Positions 1 through 8,333 of a stretch of 64,000 bases of DNA are shown here, in pieces (the stretch's first letter is position 1; every line of letters starts with the position of its first letter). The notes beneath the pieces were generated by a model. It was not told the DNA's origin and searched no databases. It worked only from the letters and a program-made list of their open reading frames with translations. This DNA comes from Ureibacillus acetophenoni. GTDB taxonomy: Bacteria > Bacillota > Bacilli > Bacillales_A > Planococcaceae. The stretch spans positions 85,548 through 149,547 of the forward strand of contig NZ_OBQC01000011.1 of NCBI RefSeq assembly GCF_900220965.1, in the 5' to 3' direction. A program made the position numbers and the translations under genes.

Positions 1-306
1 GGAACATTATCAAAGCTACGAGAGTTTAATATTTCTACAACAGGTATAAAAGCAAGGCAACTACACAAAGATGACTTTGAGAAGTTTGATTATATTATCG
101 GAATGGACTCAAGCAATGTCCGTAATATCCGCGAAATTCTTGGTCAATCGGATCACCCGAAAATTTTTCGGTTCTTAGATTTAACTGAACATAAAAAGGA
201 TGTACCAGATCCTTACTATACAGGTGATTTTCAAGAAACTTATGAGTTAGTGTCGGATGGTTGCCAGGCACTATTAGAAATAATTTTACAAGATCAAGCA
301 ACTTAA
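1..306 (+). CDS. Low-molecular-weight protein-tyrosine phosphatase (C-terminal part)
   Basis: The reading frame is open from the first base of the window, so the N-terminus, including the CX5R catalytic loop, lies outside. About 101 residues remain. They carry the late LMW-PTP signature DPYYTGDFQETYELV, whose Asp is the general acid of the family, and the upstream segment FDYIIGMDSSN typical of this fold. The family dephosphorylates phosphotyrosine, and in Firmicutes also phosphoarginine, on cytoplasmic proteins. The stop is at 304-306, and yebC2 follows after about 120 bp. The family call is firm; substrate and full length cannot be judged. Confidence 0.9.
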   Translation, partial: GTLSKLREFNISTTGIKARQLHKDDFEKFDYIIGMDSSNVRNIREILGQSDHPKIFRFLDLTEHKKDVPDPYYTGDFQETYELVSDGCQALLEIILQDQAT

Positions 307-424
307 TAAATTATCATCTTTTAACATTTAAGAGTATTGGTGTATAATATTACAGTCTCATTTACTTAATTTAGGCGAACTTGCCTTTTTGTATATTCAT
401 AATCAATGAAAGAGAGTGATCCCA

Positions 425-1144
425 ATGGGTCGTAAATGGAATAATATTAAAGATAAAAAAGCAGAAAAAGATAAAAATACCAGTCGTATCTATGCCAAGT
501 TTGGTGTTGAAATTTACGTAGCTGCTAAAAAAGGTGAACCAGATCCAGAGTCAAACGCAGCACTAAAATTTGTTTTAGAACGTGCAAAAACATACAACGT
601 ACCAAAGCACATTATCGATAAAGCAATCGATAAAGCGAAAGGTGCAGGCGGCGAAGATTATGATGAGTTACGATATGAAGGCTTCGGTGTCGGTGGAACA
701 ATGGTAATTGTTGATGCGTTAACAAATAATGTAAATAGAACAGCTTCAGATGTTCGTGCAGCTTTCGGTAAAAACGGCGGAAACATGGGAGTAAGTGGTT
801 CTGTTACTTATATGTTTGATTCAACAGCTGTATTTGGAGTGGAAGGCAAATCAGCAGATGAAGTATTAGAAATACTTTTAGAAGCAGATGTTGATGCTCG
901 CGACGTGTTTGAAGAAGAAGAGGTTACAATTGTTTATGCAGAGCCAGATCAATTCCACGCTGCCCAAGAAGCGTTTAAAACTGCAGGTATTACTGAATTT
1001 ACAGTTGCAGAATTAACAATGCTTCCTCAAACAGAAGTGAAGTTAACAGGGGAAGATAAAGTAAAGTTTGAAAAAATGATTGATGCACTTGAAGATTTAG
1101 ATGATGTTCAACGTGTATATCATAATGCAGATTTAGAAGACTAA
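425..1144 (+). CDS. yeeI: YebC/TACO1-family translation factor, YebC2 (YeeI) subfamily
   Basis: A 239-residue protein beginning [20 protein letters not shown], the N-terminus I associate with B. subtilis YeeI rather than the paralogue YrbC, which starts MAGHSKW. The ATG at 425 follows AAAGAGAG at a suitable distance; an in-frame GTG at 416 lacks a ribosome binding site. YebC proteins were long annotated as transcription regulators. The YebC2 group is now linked to relieving ribosome stalling at proline-rich stretches. The conserved central [19 protein letters not shown] segment is intact. It is monocistronic with its own terminator. Orthology is inferred from remembered sequence. Confidence 0.92.
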   Translation: MGRKWNNIKDKKAEKDKNTSRIYAKFGVEIYVAAKKGEPDPESNAALKFVLERAKTYNVPKHIIDKAIDKAKGAGGEDYDELRYEGFGVGGTMVIVDALTNNVNRTASDVRAAFGKNGGNMGVSGSVTYMFDSTAVFGVEGKSADEVLEILLEADVDARDVFEEEEVTIVYAEPDQFHAAQEAFKTAGITEFTVAELTMLPQTEVKLTGEDKVKFEKMIDALEDLDDVQRVYHNADLED

Positions 1145-1153
1145 ACGAAAAGC

Positions 1154-1184
1154 AAACCAGTAGTTTAATGCTACTGGTTTTATT
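1154..1184 (+). terminator. Rho-independent terminator after yeeI
   Basis: A 10-bp perfect stem (AAACCAGTAG / CTACTGGTTT) with a 7-nt loop starts 10 bp after the stop codon. It is followed by only a short T-rich run, so it may be leaky. Confidence 0.75.
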
Positions 1185-1290
1185 ATGTAGAAAATTAGAA
1201 TCAATATAGGTTTACTAGATTGCTAGATGAATTAATAAAGTATATAATTAAAATTCAAACTATTCCAAAAATATGAAATGGGGCAAAATT

Positions 1291-2988
1291 ATGGTTACTT
1301 TTAAGGAATATCAATATACTAGACCGGAATTGGAAGCTCTAACTAAAGAATTTCGTTTATTAATCGAACAATTTAAAAATGCAGATTCAGTAGAAGCGCA
1401 AATAAAAGCTATTGAAGAGATTAATAAAGTTCGTAACGACTATGGCACACAAGCAACTTTAGTTTATGTCCGTGCATCAATTGACACAAATGATGAATTT
1501 TATCAAAAAGAGAGAGATTATTTTGATGAAATTTCACCACAATTTGAAGAAGTAATTTTCGAGTATTATCAAGAGTTGGTTAAGTCTCCATTCCGTAAAC
1601 AACTAGAAGAAAAATGGGGTACGCAACTGTTTGCACTAGCAGAAAATCAAATTAAATCCTTCTCACCAGAAATTATCGAATTGTTACAAAAGGAAAATAA
1701 ACTTGTATCAGAGTATAACAAGTTAGTAGCATCTGCACAGATTGAATTTGATGGAAAGACTTTAACGTTAGCGCAGTTAGCACCATATGGAGAGTCAACT
1801 GATCGTGAAGTACGTAAAAAAGCATTATTTGCTAGATTTGATTTCTTTAAAGAGAACGGTGAAAAATTTGATGAAATTTATGATTCCCTTGTTAAACTAC
1901 GTCATCAAATTGCAACGACGTTAGGATACAAAAACTATGTTGAACTAGGTTATATTAATATGAACCGAGTGGACTATAATGCTGAAATGGTGAAAAATTT
2001 CCGTGACCAAGTAAAAGAGTTCATTGTTCCTGTTGCAACAAAACTTTACGAAAGACAAGCAAAAAGAATTGGTGTCGAAGACTTTAAATATTACGATGAA
2101 GGGTTAAATTTCCTTACTGGAAATGCTAATCCAAAAGGTGACGCTGCCTGGATCATTGAAAACGGCAAGAAAATGTATGAAGAACTTTCACCTGAAACAG
2201 GTGAGTTCATTAACTATATGGTTGAGCATGACTTAATGGATTTAGAAGCGAAAAAAGGAAAAGAAAGTGGAGGCTATTGTACATTTATTGAAAATTACAA
2301 CTCACCTTTCATCTTCTCAAATTTCAACGGTACTTCAGGTGATATAGACGTTCTTACACATGAAGCAGGACATGCTTTCCAAGTATATTCAAGCCGTAAC
2401 ATCGGTGTTCCGGAATATTTATGGCCAACTTATGAATCGTGTGAAATACACTCAATGAGTATGGAATTCTTTACTTGGCCATGGATGGATCTGTTCTTTA
2501 AAGAAGAAACAGAGAAATATAAATTTACACACTTAACAAGTGGTTTATTATTCTTACCTTATGGTGTGGCAGTTGATGAATTCCAGCACGTTGTTTATGA
2601 AAATCCAAACATGACACCGGCGGAACGTAAACAAGCGTGGAAAGAAATTGAGGAAAAATATTTACCACATCGTGATTATGATGGATACGATTATTTAGAA
2701 CAGGGTGGATTCTGGCAACGTCAAGGCCATATTTATAGTAGTCCATTCTATTATATTGATTATACACTTGCGCAAGTTTGTGCATTCCAGTTCTGGAAAC
2801 GTTCAAGAGAAAACTTTGCAGATGCTTGGAAAGATTACCTTCATCTTTGCGGTTTAGGTGGGTCAATGTCATTTACAAATCTTGTTAAAGAAGCTGGCTT
2901 AATATCGCCGTTTGAAGATGGTAGTGTTGAGTCAATTATTCAATCAATTGAAGAGTATATTAATTCAGTTGATGATAATAAGTTATAA
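1291..2988 (+). CDS. M3-family oligoendopeptidase (PepF-like)
   Basis: A zinc metallopeptidase of 565 residues. The HEAGHAFQ motif near residue 360 is the HExxH zinc site, and ESCEIHSMSMEFF about 25 residues later supplies the third ligand region. Length and architecture match M3B oligoendopeptidases, which cut short peptides in the cytoplasm. The ATG at 1291 follows a GGGG stretch; the upstream in-frame ATG at 1273 would add MKWGKI without a site of its own. The gene is monocistronic, ending in a strong terminator. The exact substrate range is unknown. It could equally be named an M3 family peptidase. Confidence 0.92.
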   Translation: MVTFKEYQYTRPELEALTKEFRLLIEQFKNADSVEAQIKAIEEINKVRNDYGTQATLVYVRASIDTNDEFYQKERDYFDEISPQFEEVIFEYYQELVKSPFRKQLEEKWGTQLFALAENQIKSFSPEIIELLQKENKLVSEYNKLVASAQIEFDGKTLTLAQLAPYGESTDREVRKKALFARFDFFKENGEKFDEIYDSLVKLRHQIATTLGYKNYVELGYINMNRVDYNAEMVKNFRDQVKEFIVPVATKLYERQAKRIGVEDFKYYDEGLNFLTGNANPKGDAAWIIENGKKMYEELSPETGEFINYMVEHDLMDLEAKKGKESGGYCTFIENYNSPFIFSNFNGTSGDIDVLTHEAGHAFQVYSSRNIGVPEYLWPTYESCEIHSMSMEFFTWPWMDLFFKEETEKYKFTHLTSGLLFLPYGVAVDEFQHVVYENPNMTPAERKQAWKEIEEKYLPHRDYDGYDYLEQGGFWQRQGHIYSSPFYYIDYTLAQVCAFQFWKRSRENFADAWKDYLHLCGLGGSMSFTNLVKEAGLISPFEDGSVESIIQSIEEYINSVDDNKL

Positions 2989-2992
2989 GAAG

Positions 2993-3022
2993 AAAACCTC
3001 TCGATAATTCGAGAGGTTTTTG
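2993..3022 (+). terminator. Rho-independent terminator after the M3 peptidase
   Basis: A 12-bp perfect stem, AAAACCTCTCGA / TCGAGAGGTTTT, with a TAAT loop and a T-run. It lies 5 bp after the stop codon. Confidence 0.92.
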
Positions 3023-3127
3023 TTAAGTATATATGAATTTTTTGGTAATATATTAACGTACATAGTTTGAATCTACTATTTTTGGTAAAGAATACTATTA
3101 AGGTGATTGAAGGGAGTGAAAGTTTTA

Positions 3128-4207
3128 ATGACAAAAAAAGTATGGTTTCAAGTAGGAATCGGAATTTTAATTTTATTATTAATTATTAAATATACCGTAG
3201 AAATTCATTGGATATTTAATCCATTATTCATTATATTACAAACAATTTTTGTACCGTTATTAATTGGTGGAGTATTATACTATGTTACGGAACCACTACA
3301 AAGATTGTTAGAAAAGCATGGAATGCCAAGATGGGGTAGTATAATTACAATTGTATTATTATTAGCTGGAATTTTCACTGGGTTGGCTCTATTGATAGCA
3401 AATCCAATATCGAACCAAATTAATAATTTAGTAAAAAATGCTCCTTATATAGGGGATAAAATAATGGAAGCAACAGATATTGTGATGGCAAATAAGGATA
3501 GTTTACCACCACAAGCTCAAGATATGATTAACTCTGTTGTCGATTCAATTCAGGGGATTGCAGTTGCAGGTAGTCAGATGATTGTTTCTATTATTAGTGG
3601 TGCTGTATCGGTTGTATTTACTTTAATTCTTATCCCCTTCTTCTTCATTTTTATGTTAAAAGATCATGAGAAGTTTGCTCCGCAAATATATAATATATTT
3701 ACAGGGGATAGACGTAGATGGGTTAAAGAAACACTTTCAGATATCGATAATGTTTTGCGCAATTACGTTCAAGGGCAAGTGATGATCAGTGCCATTCTGG
3801 CTGCTTCGATTTATGTAGGTTACCTTCTAATTAAACTTGACTATTCATTATTATTGGCAATATTTGCATTCTTTATGAATATGATTCCTTTTATAGGACC
3901 GTGGATCTCTTTAGCCCCAGCTGTAGTTGTTGCTTTAGTTCAAGATCCAATATTGGTTATTTGGGTTTGTGTTATCACACTTGTAGCACAACAAGTAGAG
4001 AGTAACTTAATTACTCCAAATATTATGGGAGAGAAATTAAACGTTCACCCACTAACTGTTATCTCAATTGTTCTTGCAGCGGGGAACATTGCAGGGTTTA
4101 TTGCTATCATTATTGCTATTCCAACATATGCAGTAATCAAAGCTATCGTTATTAACATTTATGAAGAACGGAAAAAAATAAAAGAAGCTGCTACAAAATC
4201 GGTTTAG
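3128..4207 (+). CDS. AI-2E family (PerM/YdbI-like) membrane transporter
   Basis: An integral membrane protein of 359 residues. There are two hydrophobic segments at the N-terminus, a polar stretch around residues 100-160, then at least five further membrane spans. The late segment GPWISLAPAVVVALVQDP, followed by QQVESNLITPNIMGEKLNVHPL, is the AI-2E (PF01594) hallmark. Members include sodium/proton antiporters and the AI-2 exporter TqsA; which activity this one has cannot be told. The ATG at 3128 sits about 10 bp after AAGGGAGTG; upstream in-frame TTG and GTG codons are possible but less likely. It ends in its own terminator. Confidence 0.88.
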   Translation: MTKKVWFQVGIGILILLLIIKYTVEIHWIFNPLFIILQTIFVPLLIGGVLYYVTEPLQRLLEKHGMPRWGSIITIVLLLAGIFTGLALLIANPISNQINNLVKNAPYIGDKIMEATDIVMANKDSLPPQAQDMINSVVDSIQGIAVAGSQMIVSIISGAVSVVFTLILIPFFFIFMLKDHEKFAPQIYNIFTGDRRRWVKETLSDIDNVLRNYVQGQVMISAILAASIYVGYLLIKLDYSLLLAIFAFFMNMIPFIGPWISLAPAVVVALVQDPILVIWVCVITLVAQQVESNLITPNIMGEKLNVHPLTVISIVLAAGNIAGFIAIIIAIPTYAVIKAIVINIYEERKKIKEAATKSV

Positions 4208-4270
4208 CAGTTCATTTAGTAATGTTTTGTGTGACGAAAGTCTTCTACAGAACAATACACTAAGATGACC

Positions 4271-4300
4271 AACAGTATGCCAGTTTGGTATGCTGTTTTT
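4271..4300 (+). terminator. Rho-independent terminator after the AI-2E gene
   Basis: An 11-bp stem, AACAGTATGCC / GGTATGCTGTT, with a 5-nt loop and a following T-run. It lies about 60 bp past the stop codon. Confidence 0.88.
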
Positions 4301-4344
4301 CTCTTAAGATCTAATAATTAATTTATATTAAAAGGAGTTCAACC

Positions 4345-4800
4345 ATGCTATCATTTGAACAGAAACAGAAAGTAATTGAGACGTTCCCTGAGCTAACAAA
4401 GAAGGAAATTTCTTTAAATCGATTAAATTATCATTTTGAGGAAAGTTTACATGAAAAAACAATTGTTGTAGAAAAGTTACATCCTAACGGAAATGGCTTT
4501 GTCTATATCGGAGACTTATTGAAATATGAAAATGAGTCTAATGATAAGGGTCTTGTGAATATACGAGATTATGATGAAGAAAAATTACGTGAAATTCTGA
4601 GTGACGCAATTGAATATTTGTCTGAGGACCCAGAACAGCCAATTATAGAACAATGGGCTTCCCGTGATGGATCTGAAATAGAACTTGTTTATGAAAAACG
4701 TAGTTGGAATGTATATTACCAACAAAACCTAGAAGAAAGTTTTGGTACTAGAGAATCTGCAGTTTCATATTTAAAAGAAGAAGGATTCAGAAAGAAATAG
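4345..4800 (+). CDS. Conserved hypothetical protein, 151 aa
   Basis: A soluble, acidic protein with no signal peptide or membrane segment, and I do not recognise the family. It has a good start: AAAGGAG lies 9 bp before the ATG. The middle (FVYIGDLLKYEN) and the C-terminal half (IEQWASRDGSEIELVYEKRSW) look like alternating beta strands, and the C-terminus is basic (KEEGFRKK). It is followed after 21 bp by a 56-residue membrane peptide that shares its terminator, so the two probably form a small operon. Codon use resembles the neighbours, so it is very likely a real gene of unknown function. Confidence 0.75.
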   Translation: MLSFEQKQKVIETFPELTKKEISLNRLNYHFEESLHEKTIVVEKLHPNGNGFVYIGDLLKYENESNDKGLVNIRDYDEEKLREILSDAIEYLSEDPEQPIIEQWASRDGSEIELVYEKRSWNVYYQQNLEESFGTRESAVSYLKEEGFRKK

Positions 4801-4821
4801 TAAATAAATGGGGAGAAAAAG

Positions 4822-4992
4822 ATGAATGGAAAAAAGGCTGCAATAACTGTAGTAAGTATTTTGGTTATAGCGATTATTTTAATTTTAATTGCTTTTCAAG
4901 TATTTTTTGCAACATACGAGCCGAAAAAAACAATGAATGAACAGTCCTTTGAGCATGTAGACGAAATCATGACGACCGACCTAAAAATATAG
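4822..4992 (+). CDS. Small single-pass membrane protein, 56 aa
   Basis: A short open frame with a strong ribosome binding site, GGGGAGAAAAAG directly before the ATG. The product starts MNGKKA, then has one hydrophobic helix (about residues 7-30, rich in V, I and L) and a polar tail ending in EIMTTDLKI. The topology suggests a short cytoplasmic N-terminus and an outside tail. Its last codons and stop lie inside the first arm of the terminator. It follows the 4345-4800 gene and probably shares its transcript. I do not recognise the family. It could be a small membrane-bound regulator or subunit, but nothing in the sequence says which. Confidence 0.6.
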   Translation: MNGKKAAITVVSILVIAIILILIAFQVFFATYEPKKTMNEQSFEHVDEIMTTDLKI

Positions 4993-5009
4993 GTTGGTCG
5001 TCTATTTTT
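4971..5009 (+). terminator. Rho-independent terminator overlapping the small membrane ORF
   Basis: A 12-bp stem, GACGACCGACCT / AGGTTGGTCGTC with one G-U pair and an 8-nt loop, followed by TATTTTTA. The stop codon of the 56-aa gene falls in the loop. The converging pit gene ends 15 bp further on, so the hairpin may protect both transcripts. Confidence 0.88.
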
Positions 5010-5023
5010 ATACACTTATAAAT

Positions 5024-6040
5024 TTAGAAGAATATGTTTAAGATGAAAAAGATAATTGCTGCCATAACTGCAGAAATAGGCATCGTAATGAGCCATGTTA
5101 ATACGATTTTACGGGCAACTCCCCATTTTACACCTTTTACACGTTGTGCAGTACCTACACCCATGATCGCTGAAGAAATAACGTGTGTTGTTGAAACTGG
5201 TAAATGTATCAAAGTTGCACCAAAGATAATGGATGCAGAAGATAAGTCAGCTGCAGCGCCATTTACTGGACGGATTTTCATAATTTTACCGCCGACAGTT
5301 TTAATAATTTTATATCCACCAATTGAAGTCCCTAGCCCCATTGCAATAGCACAGGAAATACGTACCCAATCTTGAACAGAATCGTCAGTTTGTAAGCCAG
5401 CAGCAATTAATGCCATTGTAATAATCCCCATTGCCTTTTGAGCATCGTTTGTTCCGTGTGTAAAGGCTTGTAATGCAGCTGTGAAAATTTGAAATGTGCG
5501 AAAACCTCTATTTGTACGATATAAATTTAGATTTTTAAAGACCACTTTAAAAATAGACATTATGATAAACCCGACTGCTAGTGCAAGGAATGGAGAGAGT
5601 ATTAACCCGATAAGGATGCTTGAAAATCCACCATAGTTTAATATTCCAAATCCAGCAGCAGCAATAGCCGCACCGGCAATAGATCCGATTAATGTGTGTG
5701 AAGAACTTGATGGAATACCGAAATACCAAGTTAATAAATTCCAAGTAATTGCTGATAATAATGCTGCTAATATAACAATTGTTCCAGTAGTATCGTCAGC
5801 GCTAGTATTTAATGAAAAAGGATCAACGATATCTTTTGCAATTGCTTTTGCAACTCCTACAAACGTAATTGCACCTAAAAAGTTCATGACTGCCGCTAAC
5901 AAAACAGCTACACGTGGAGGTAGTGCACGTGTTGATACAGAAGTAGCGATTGCGTTTGCTGTATCATGAAATCCATTAATAAAGTCGAATGCAAGTGCAA
6001 ATATAACAACCAATATAGTAATAATTAATATAGTATCCAT
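5024..6040 (-). CDS. pit: Low-affinity inorganic phosphate transporter, PiT family
   Basis: A 338-residue polytopic membrane protein. The N-terminal FINGFHDTANAIATSVSTRA is the PiT signature, repeated in inverted form near residue 195 as FTHGTNDAQKAMG. A third conserved block, LPVSTTHVISSAIMGVG, is near the C-terminus. PiT carriers import phosphate, usually as a metal-phosphate complex, with protons. The upstream gene on the same strand encodes a DUF47/PhoU-like protein and ends 11 bp before this ATG. That DUF47-pit pairing is very common and implies that the DUF47 protein modulates the transporter. The length is normal for Firmicute PiT. Confidence 0.93.
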   Translation of the reverse strand: MDTILIITILVVIFALAFDFINGFHDTANAIATSVSTRALPPRVAVLLAAVMNFLGAITFVGVAKAIAKDIVDPFSLNTSADDTTGTIVILAALLSAITWNLLTWYFGIPSSSSHTLIGSIAGAAIAAAGFGILNYGGFSSILIGLILSPFLALAVGFIIMSIFKVVFKNLNLYRTNRGFRTFQIFTAALQAFTHGTNDAQKAMGIITMALIAAGLQTDDSVQDWVRISCAIAMGLGTSIGGYKIIKTVGGKIMKIRPVNGAAADLSSASIIFGATLIHLPVSTTHVISSAIMGVGTAQRVKGVKWGVARKIVLTWLITMPISAVMAAIIFFILNIFF

Positions 6041-6051
6041 AAAATATCACC

Positions 6052-6672
6052 CTACGCGTTACGCATGATTATTGTTTCAAGAGTATTTGCAACATCTTGG
6101 CAGTAATCTGCAACATCTTCTAATTGGTTATAAATATCTCTGAACTTAATAAGGCGTATAGGGTCTTTTTCTTTTAAGAATAACTGTTTTACTGAACTTC
6201 TAGAAACTTCGTCGCATTCTCTTTCATAATCCTTAATAAGAATAATGTGCTTACGCATTTCTAATAAGTTTTTTCTATTTAATAACTCAATCGCAGATAC
6301 GATTTCATCTGCACTTTTTGAAATGAATTTTAAAAATGTTCGCATAGATTCATCGATTTCAGTAAATGAAAACATTTCAAAATGAGCGATACAATGTTCC
6401 ATTCCGTCTAATACGTCATCTAAGCGATTCGCTAAGGCTAAAATATCTTCCCTTTCAATAGGTGTCATAAAAGACTTATTTAACATCACAATCAACTCAT
6501 GAATTAAATTATCCCCATAAGTTTCATATTGTTTTAATTTAATAGATAAATCTTTTATATCTGCGCTTGTTCCATACTTTGCATTATTTGCATAATGAAC
6601 AGCTTCCCTCATATTTTCCGCAATTTTATGTAATGAAATAAAAAAGGGATCCGGTTTTCTAGAGCTAAACAT
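6052..6672 (-). CDS. DUF47 family PhoU-like protein (YkaA-like), partner of Pit
   Basis: A 206-residue, mostly helical soluble protein with two PhoU-like three-helix segments (compare HKIAENMREAVHYA near the start and the charged C-terminal half). DUF47 proteins accompany PiT transporters and are thought to regulate phosphate uptake. The frame extends 34 codons upstream, but a perfect AGGAGG lies just before the ATG whose first base is 6672, giving MFSSRKPDPFF as the N-terminus; the upstream part is AT-rich non-coding. It forms an operon with pit, 11 bp apart. No promoter was assigned with confidence in the AT-rich stretch above it. Confidence 0.9.
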   Translation of the reverse strand: MFSSRKPDPFFISLHKIAENMREAVHYANNAKYGTSADIKDLSIKLKQYETYGDNLIHELIVMLNKSFMTPIEREDILALANRLDDVLDGMEHCIAHFEMFSFTEIDESMRTFLKFISKSADEIVSAIELLNRKNLLEMRKHIILIKDYERECDEVSRSSVKQLFLKEKDPIRLIKFRDIYNQLEDVADYCQDVANTLETIIMRNA

Positions 6673-6819
6673 TTTTTGCCTCCTAGTAATATACGTGAGA
6701 TTTTTTTGAAAAACCTTAAATATAATAACAAAAAATTTATAAAATCTATACAAAAATATTGTTGATTTATACAAAATTTATATTACGTAACATTAACATA
6801 CAGTAAATTTCCATAATTA

Positions 6820-6862
6820 AAGGCAAGTAAGTAATTGGAATTCTCCAATTGATACTTGCCTT
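6820..6862 (-). terminator. Long hairpin downstream of the methyltransferase gene
   Basis: A nested inverted repeat: outer arms AAGGCAAGTA / TACTTGCCTT (10 bp) and inner arms AATTGGA / TCCAATT. It starts 22 bp after the methyltransferase stop on the minus strand. There is no strong T-run on either side, so its role as terminator is inferred. Confidence 0.55.
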
Positions 6863-6883
6863 AATAGTATATGTTTATTTACT

Positions 6884-8050
6884 TTAACTATTTAAATAAT
6901 CTTTTAACTCATTTTGTAAAAATGGTTTTGCAGATAAGAAATGAACGAATTCATTGTAACGCTCACGCTGTTCAACAGTCGGCTTTTTTCCAGTATAATA
7001 AGCACGCAATAAAATATTCTTCGGTGTATGTTCAATATCGATAAACTCTAAAACTTGCGTCTCGTAACCAACTAAAGTAAGTATTTCTGCTCTAATGGAG
7101 TCTGTTGCAAGTGCAGCGAAACGTTCTCGTATTAAACCATGTTGTGTCATGATATTTAATGCAGGAGAATCTAACTGTCTGTTTAATTCATGTTGACAAC
7201 ATGGAACGCTAAGGATTACTTTTGACCCCCATTTGACTGCTCGAGCCAATGCCATATCAGTAGCCACATCACATGCGTGTAATGTAACAACCATATCTAC
7301 CGAAGATTCTTCATTATAATCATTGATGTCTCCAACTAAAAACTCAAGATCAGTATATTCTAGGTCAGAAGCAATTTTACGACATTCTTCAATTACTTCC
7401 TTTTTTAAATCTAGTCCAGTGACTTTTATATTTAATCCCTTTTCAACCTTTAAATAATGGTAAAGTGCGAAAGTTAAATAAGATTTACCTGAACCGAAAT
7501 CTAATATACGAATTTGCTTATCTTTTGGTAGATAATCCAATGAGTCATCTATAAATTCTACGAAACGATTGATTTGTTTGAATTTATCGTACTTTTGTTT
7601 TTTAACTTTACCTTCTTCCGTTTGAACACCTAAACGAATTAGGAAAGGATATGGTGTGGAATCATCAAGTAAGTATTGCTTTTTTCGGTTGTGCGATAAA
7701 TTCACTTCTTTTTTTTCTACTGTTTTATCACTTTTCCACAATACTTTATTTTTCTTTGATAATTGTATTTGAATTGTTTCTTTTGTAAATTGCATATGAG
7801 CCTGACGGAACTGATCAAATATATCATCTATAAATTTGCCTATATTATCTAATTGAACATTTTCGTGCTTTAAAATTCTTTCGTATTGGTACTCAAATTG
7901 AATATGATATATCCCTTTAAGCTCAATGGGTTTTAGTTTAACTCTCTTAATTTCGCTTGATTTTTGGCGAGGTTGACTTATTGTAGCGTTTACAAGGTGC
8001 TTATCTGTAATACGTTTCATAAGTTCTACTTTCATTTCGTCAAAGTTCAT
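6884..8050 (-). CDS. Class I SAM-dependent methyltransferase (METTL25/RRNAD1-like)
   Basis: A 388-residue protein with two parts. Residues 1-150 form a charged, mixed alpha/beta region of unclear role. From about 180 there is a Rossmann methyltransferase domain: ILDFGSGKSYLTFALYHYL is motif I (SAM binding), VTGLDLK motif II, and VDMVVTLHACDVATDMALA motif IV. The sequence ILSVPCCQHELNRQL that follows is typical of the METTL25/RRNAD1 group. The substrate is unknown, possibly RNA or protein. A GGAGGT sits 8 bp before the ATG. It is transcribed alone, divergent from putP. Confidence 0.85.
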   Translation of the reverse strand: MNFDEMKVELMKRITDKHLVNATISQPRQKSSEIKRVKLKPIELKGIYHIQFEYQYERILKHENVQLDNIGKFIDDIFDQFRQAHMQFTKETIQIQLSKKNKVLWKSDKTVEKKEVNLSHNRKKQYLLDDSTPYPFLIRLGVQTEEGKVKKQKYDKFKQINRFVEFIDDSLDYLPKDKQIRILDFGSGKSYLTFALYHYLKVEKGLNIKVTGLDLKKEVIEECRKIASDLEYTDLEFLVGDINDYNEESSVDMVVTLHACDVATDMALARAVKWGSKVILSVPCCQHELNRQLDSPALNIMTQHGLIRERFAALATDSIRAEILTLVGYETQVLEFIDIEHTPKNILLRAYYTGKKPTVEQRERYNEFVHFLSAKPFLQNELKDYLNS

Positions 8051-8333
8051 ATAAAATAACCTCCGTATTCAATCTTGAAAATAGTGTAGCATAAAGATTT
8101 GTATTTGAGGTTTTATGTGTTTGTCGTCTTGATGAAAGGTATATAAATACTCTAAATAATGTATTGCAATAATCCTTTTATTATATCAGAATACTGACTT
8201 TTCAGTCTCTTCAAAAAACGGGGTTCTAAATACAATAAATTATGATAAATTGTTAGTATTAAAAGTTTTCTAGAAAGAGAGAAAATATTCTTTTTAAGAT
8301 TACTTTTTAAAAATGATACAAGGGGGTTGCAAT

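Noticed and set aside
5034..5969. Long plus-strand frames inside pit
   Set aside because: They are shadows of the minus-strand transporter, which has clear PiT motifs.
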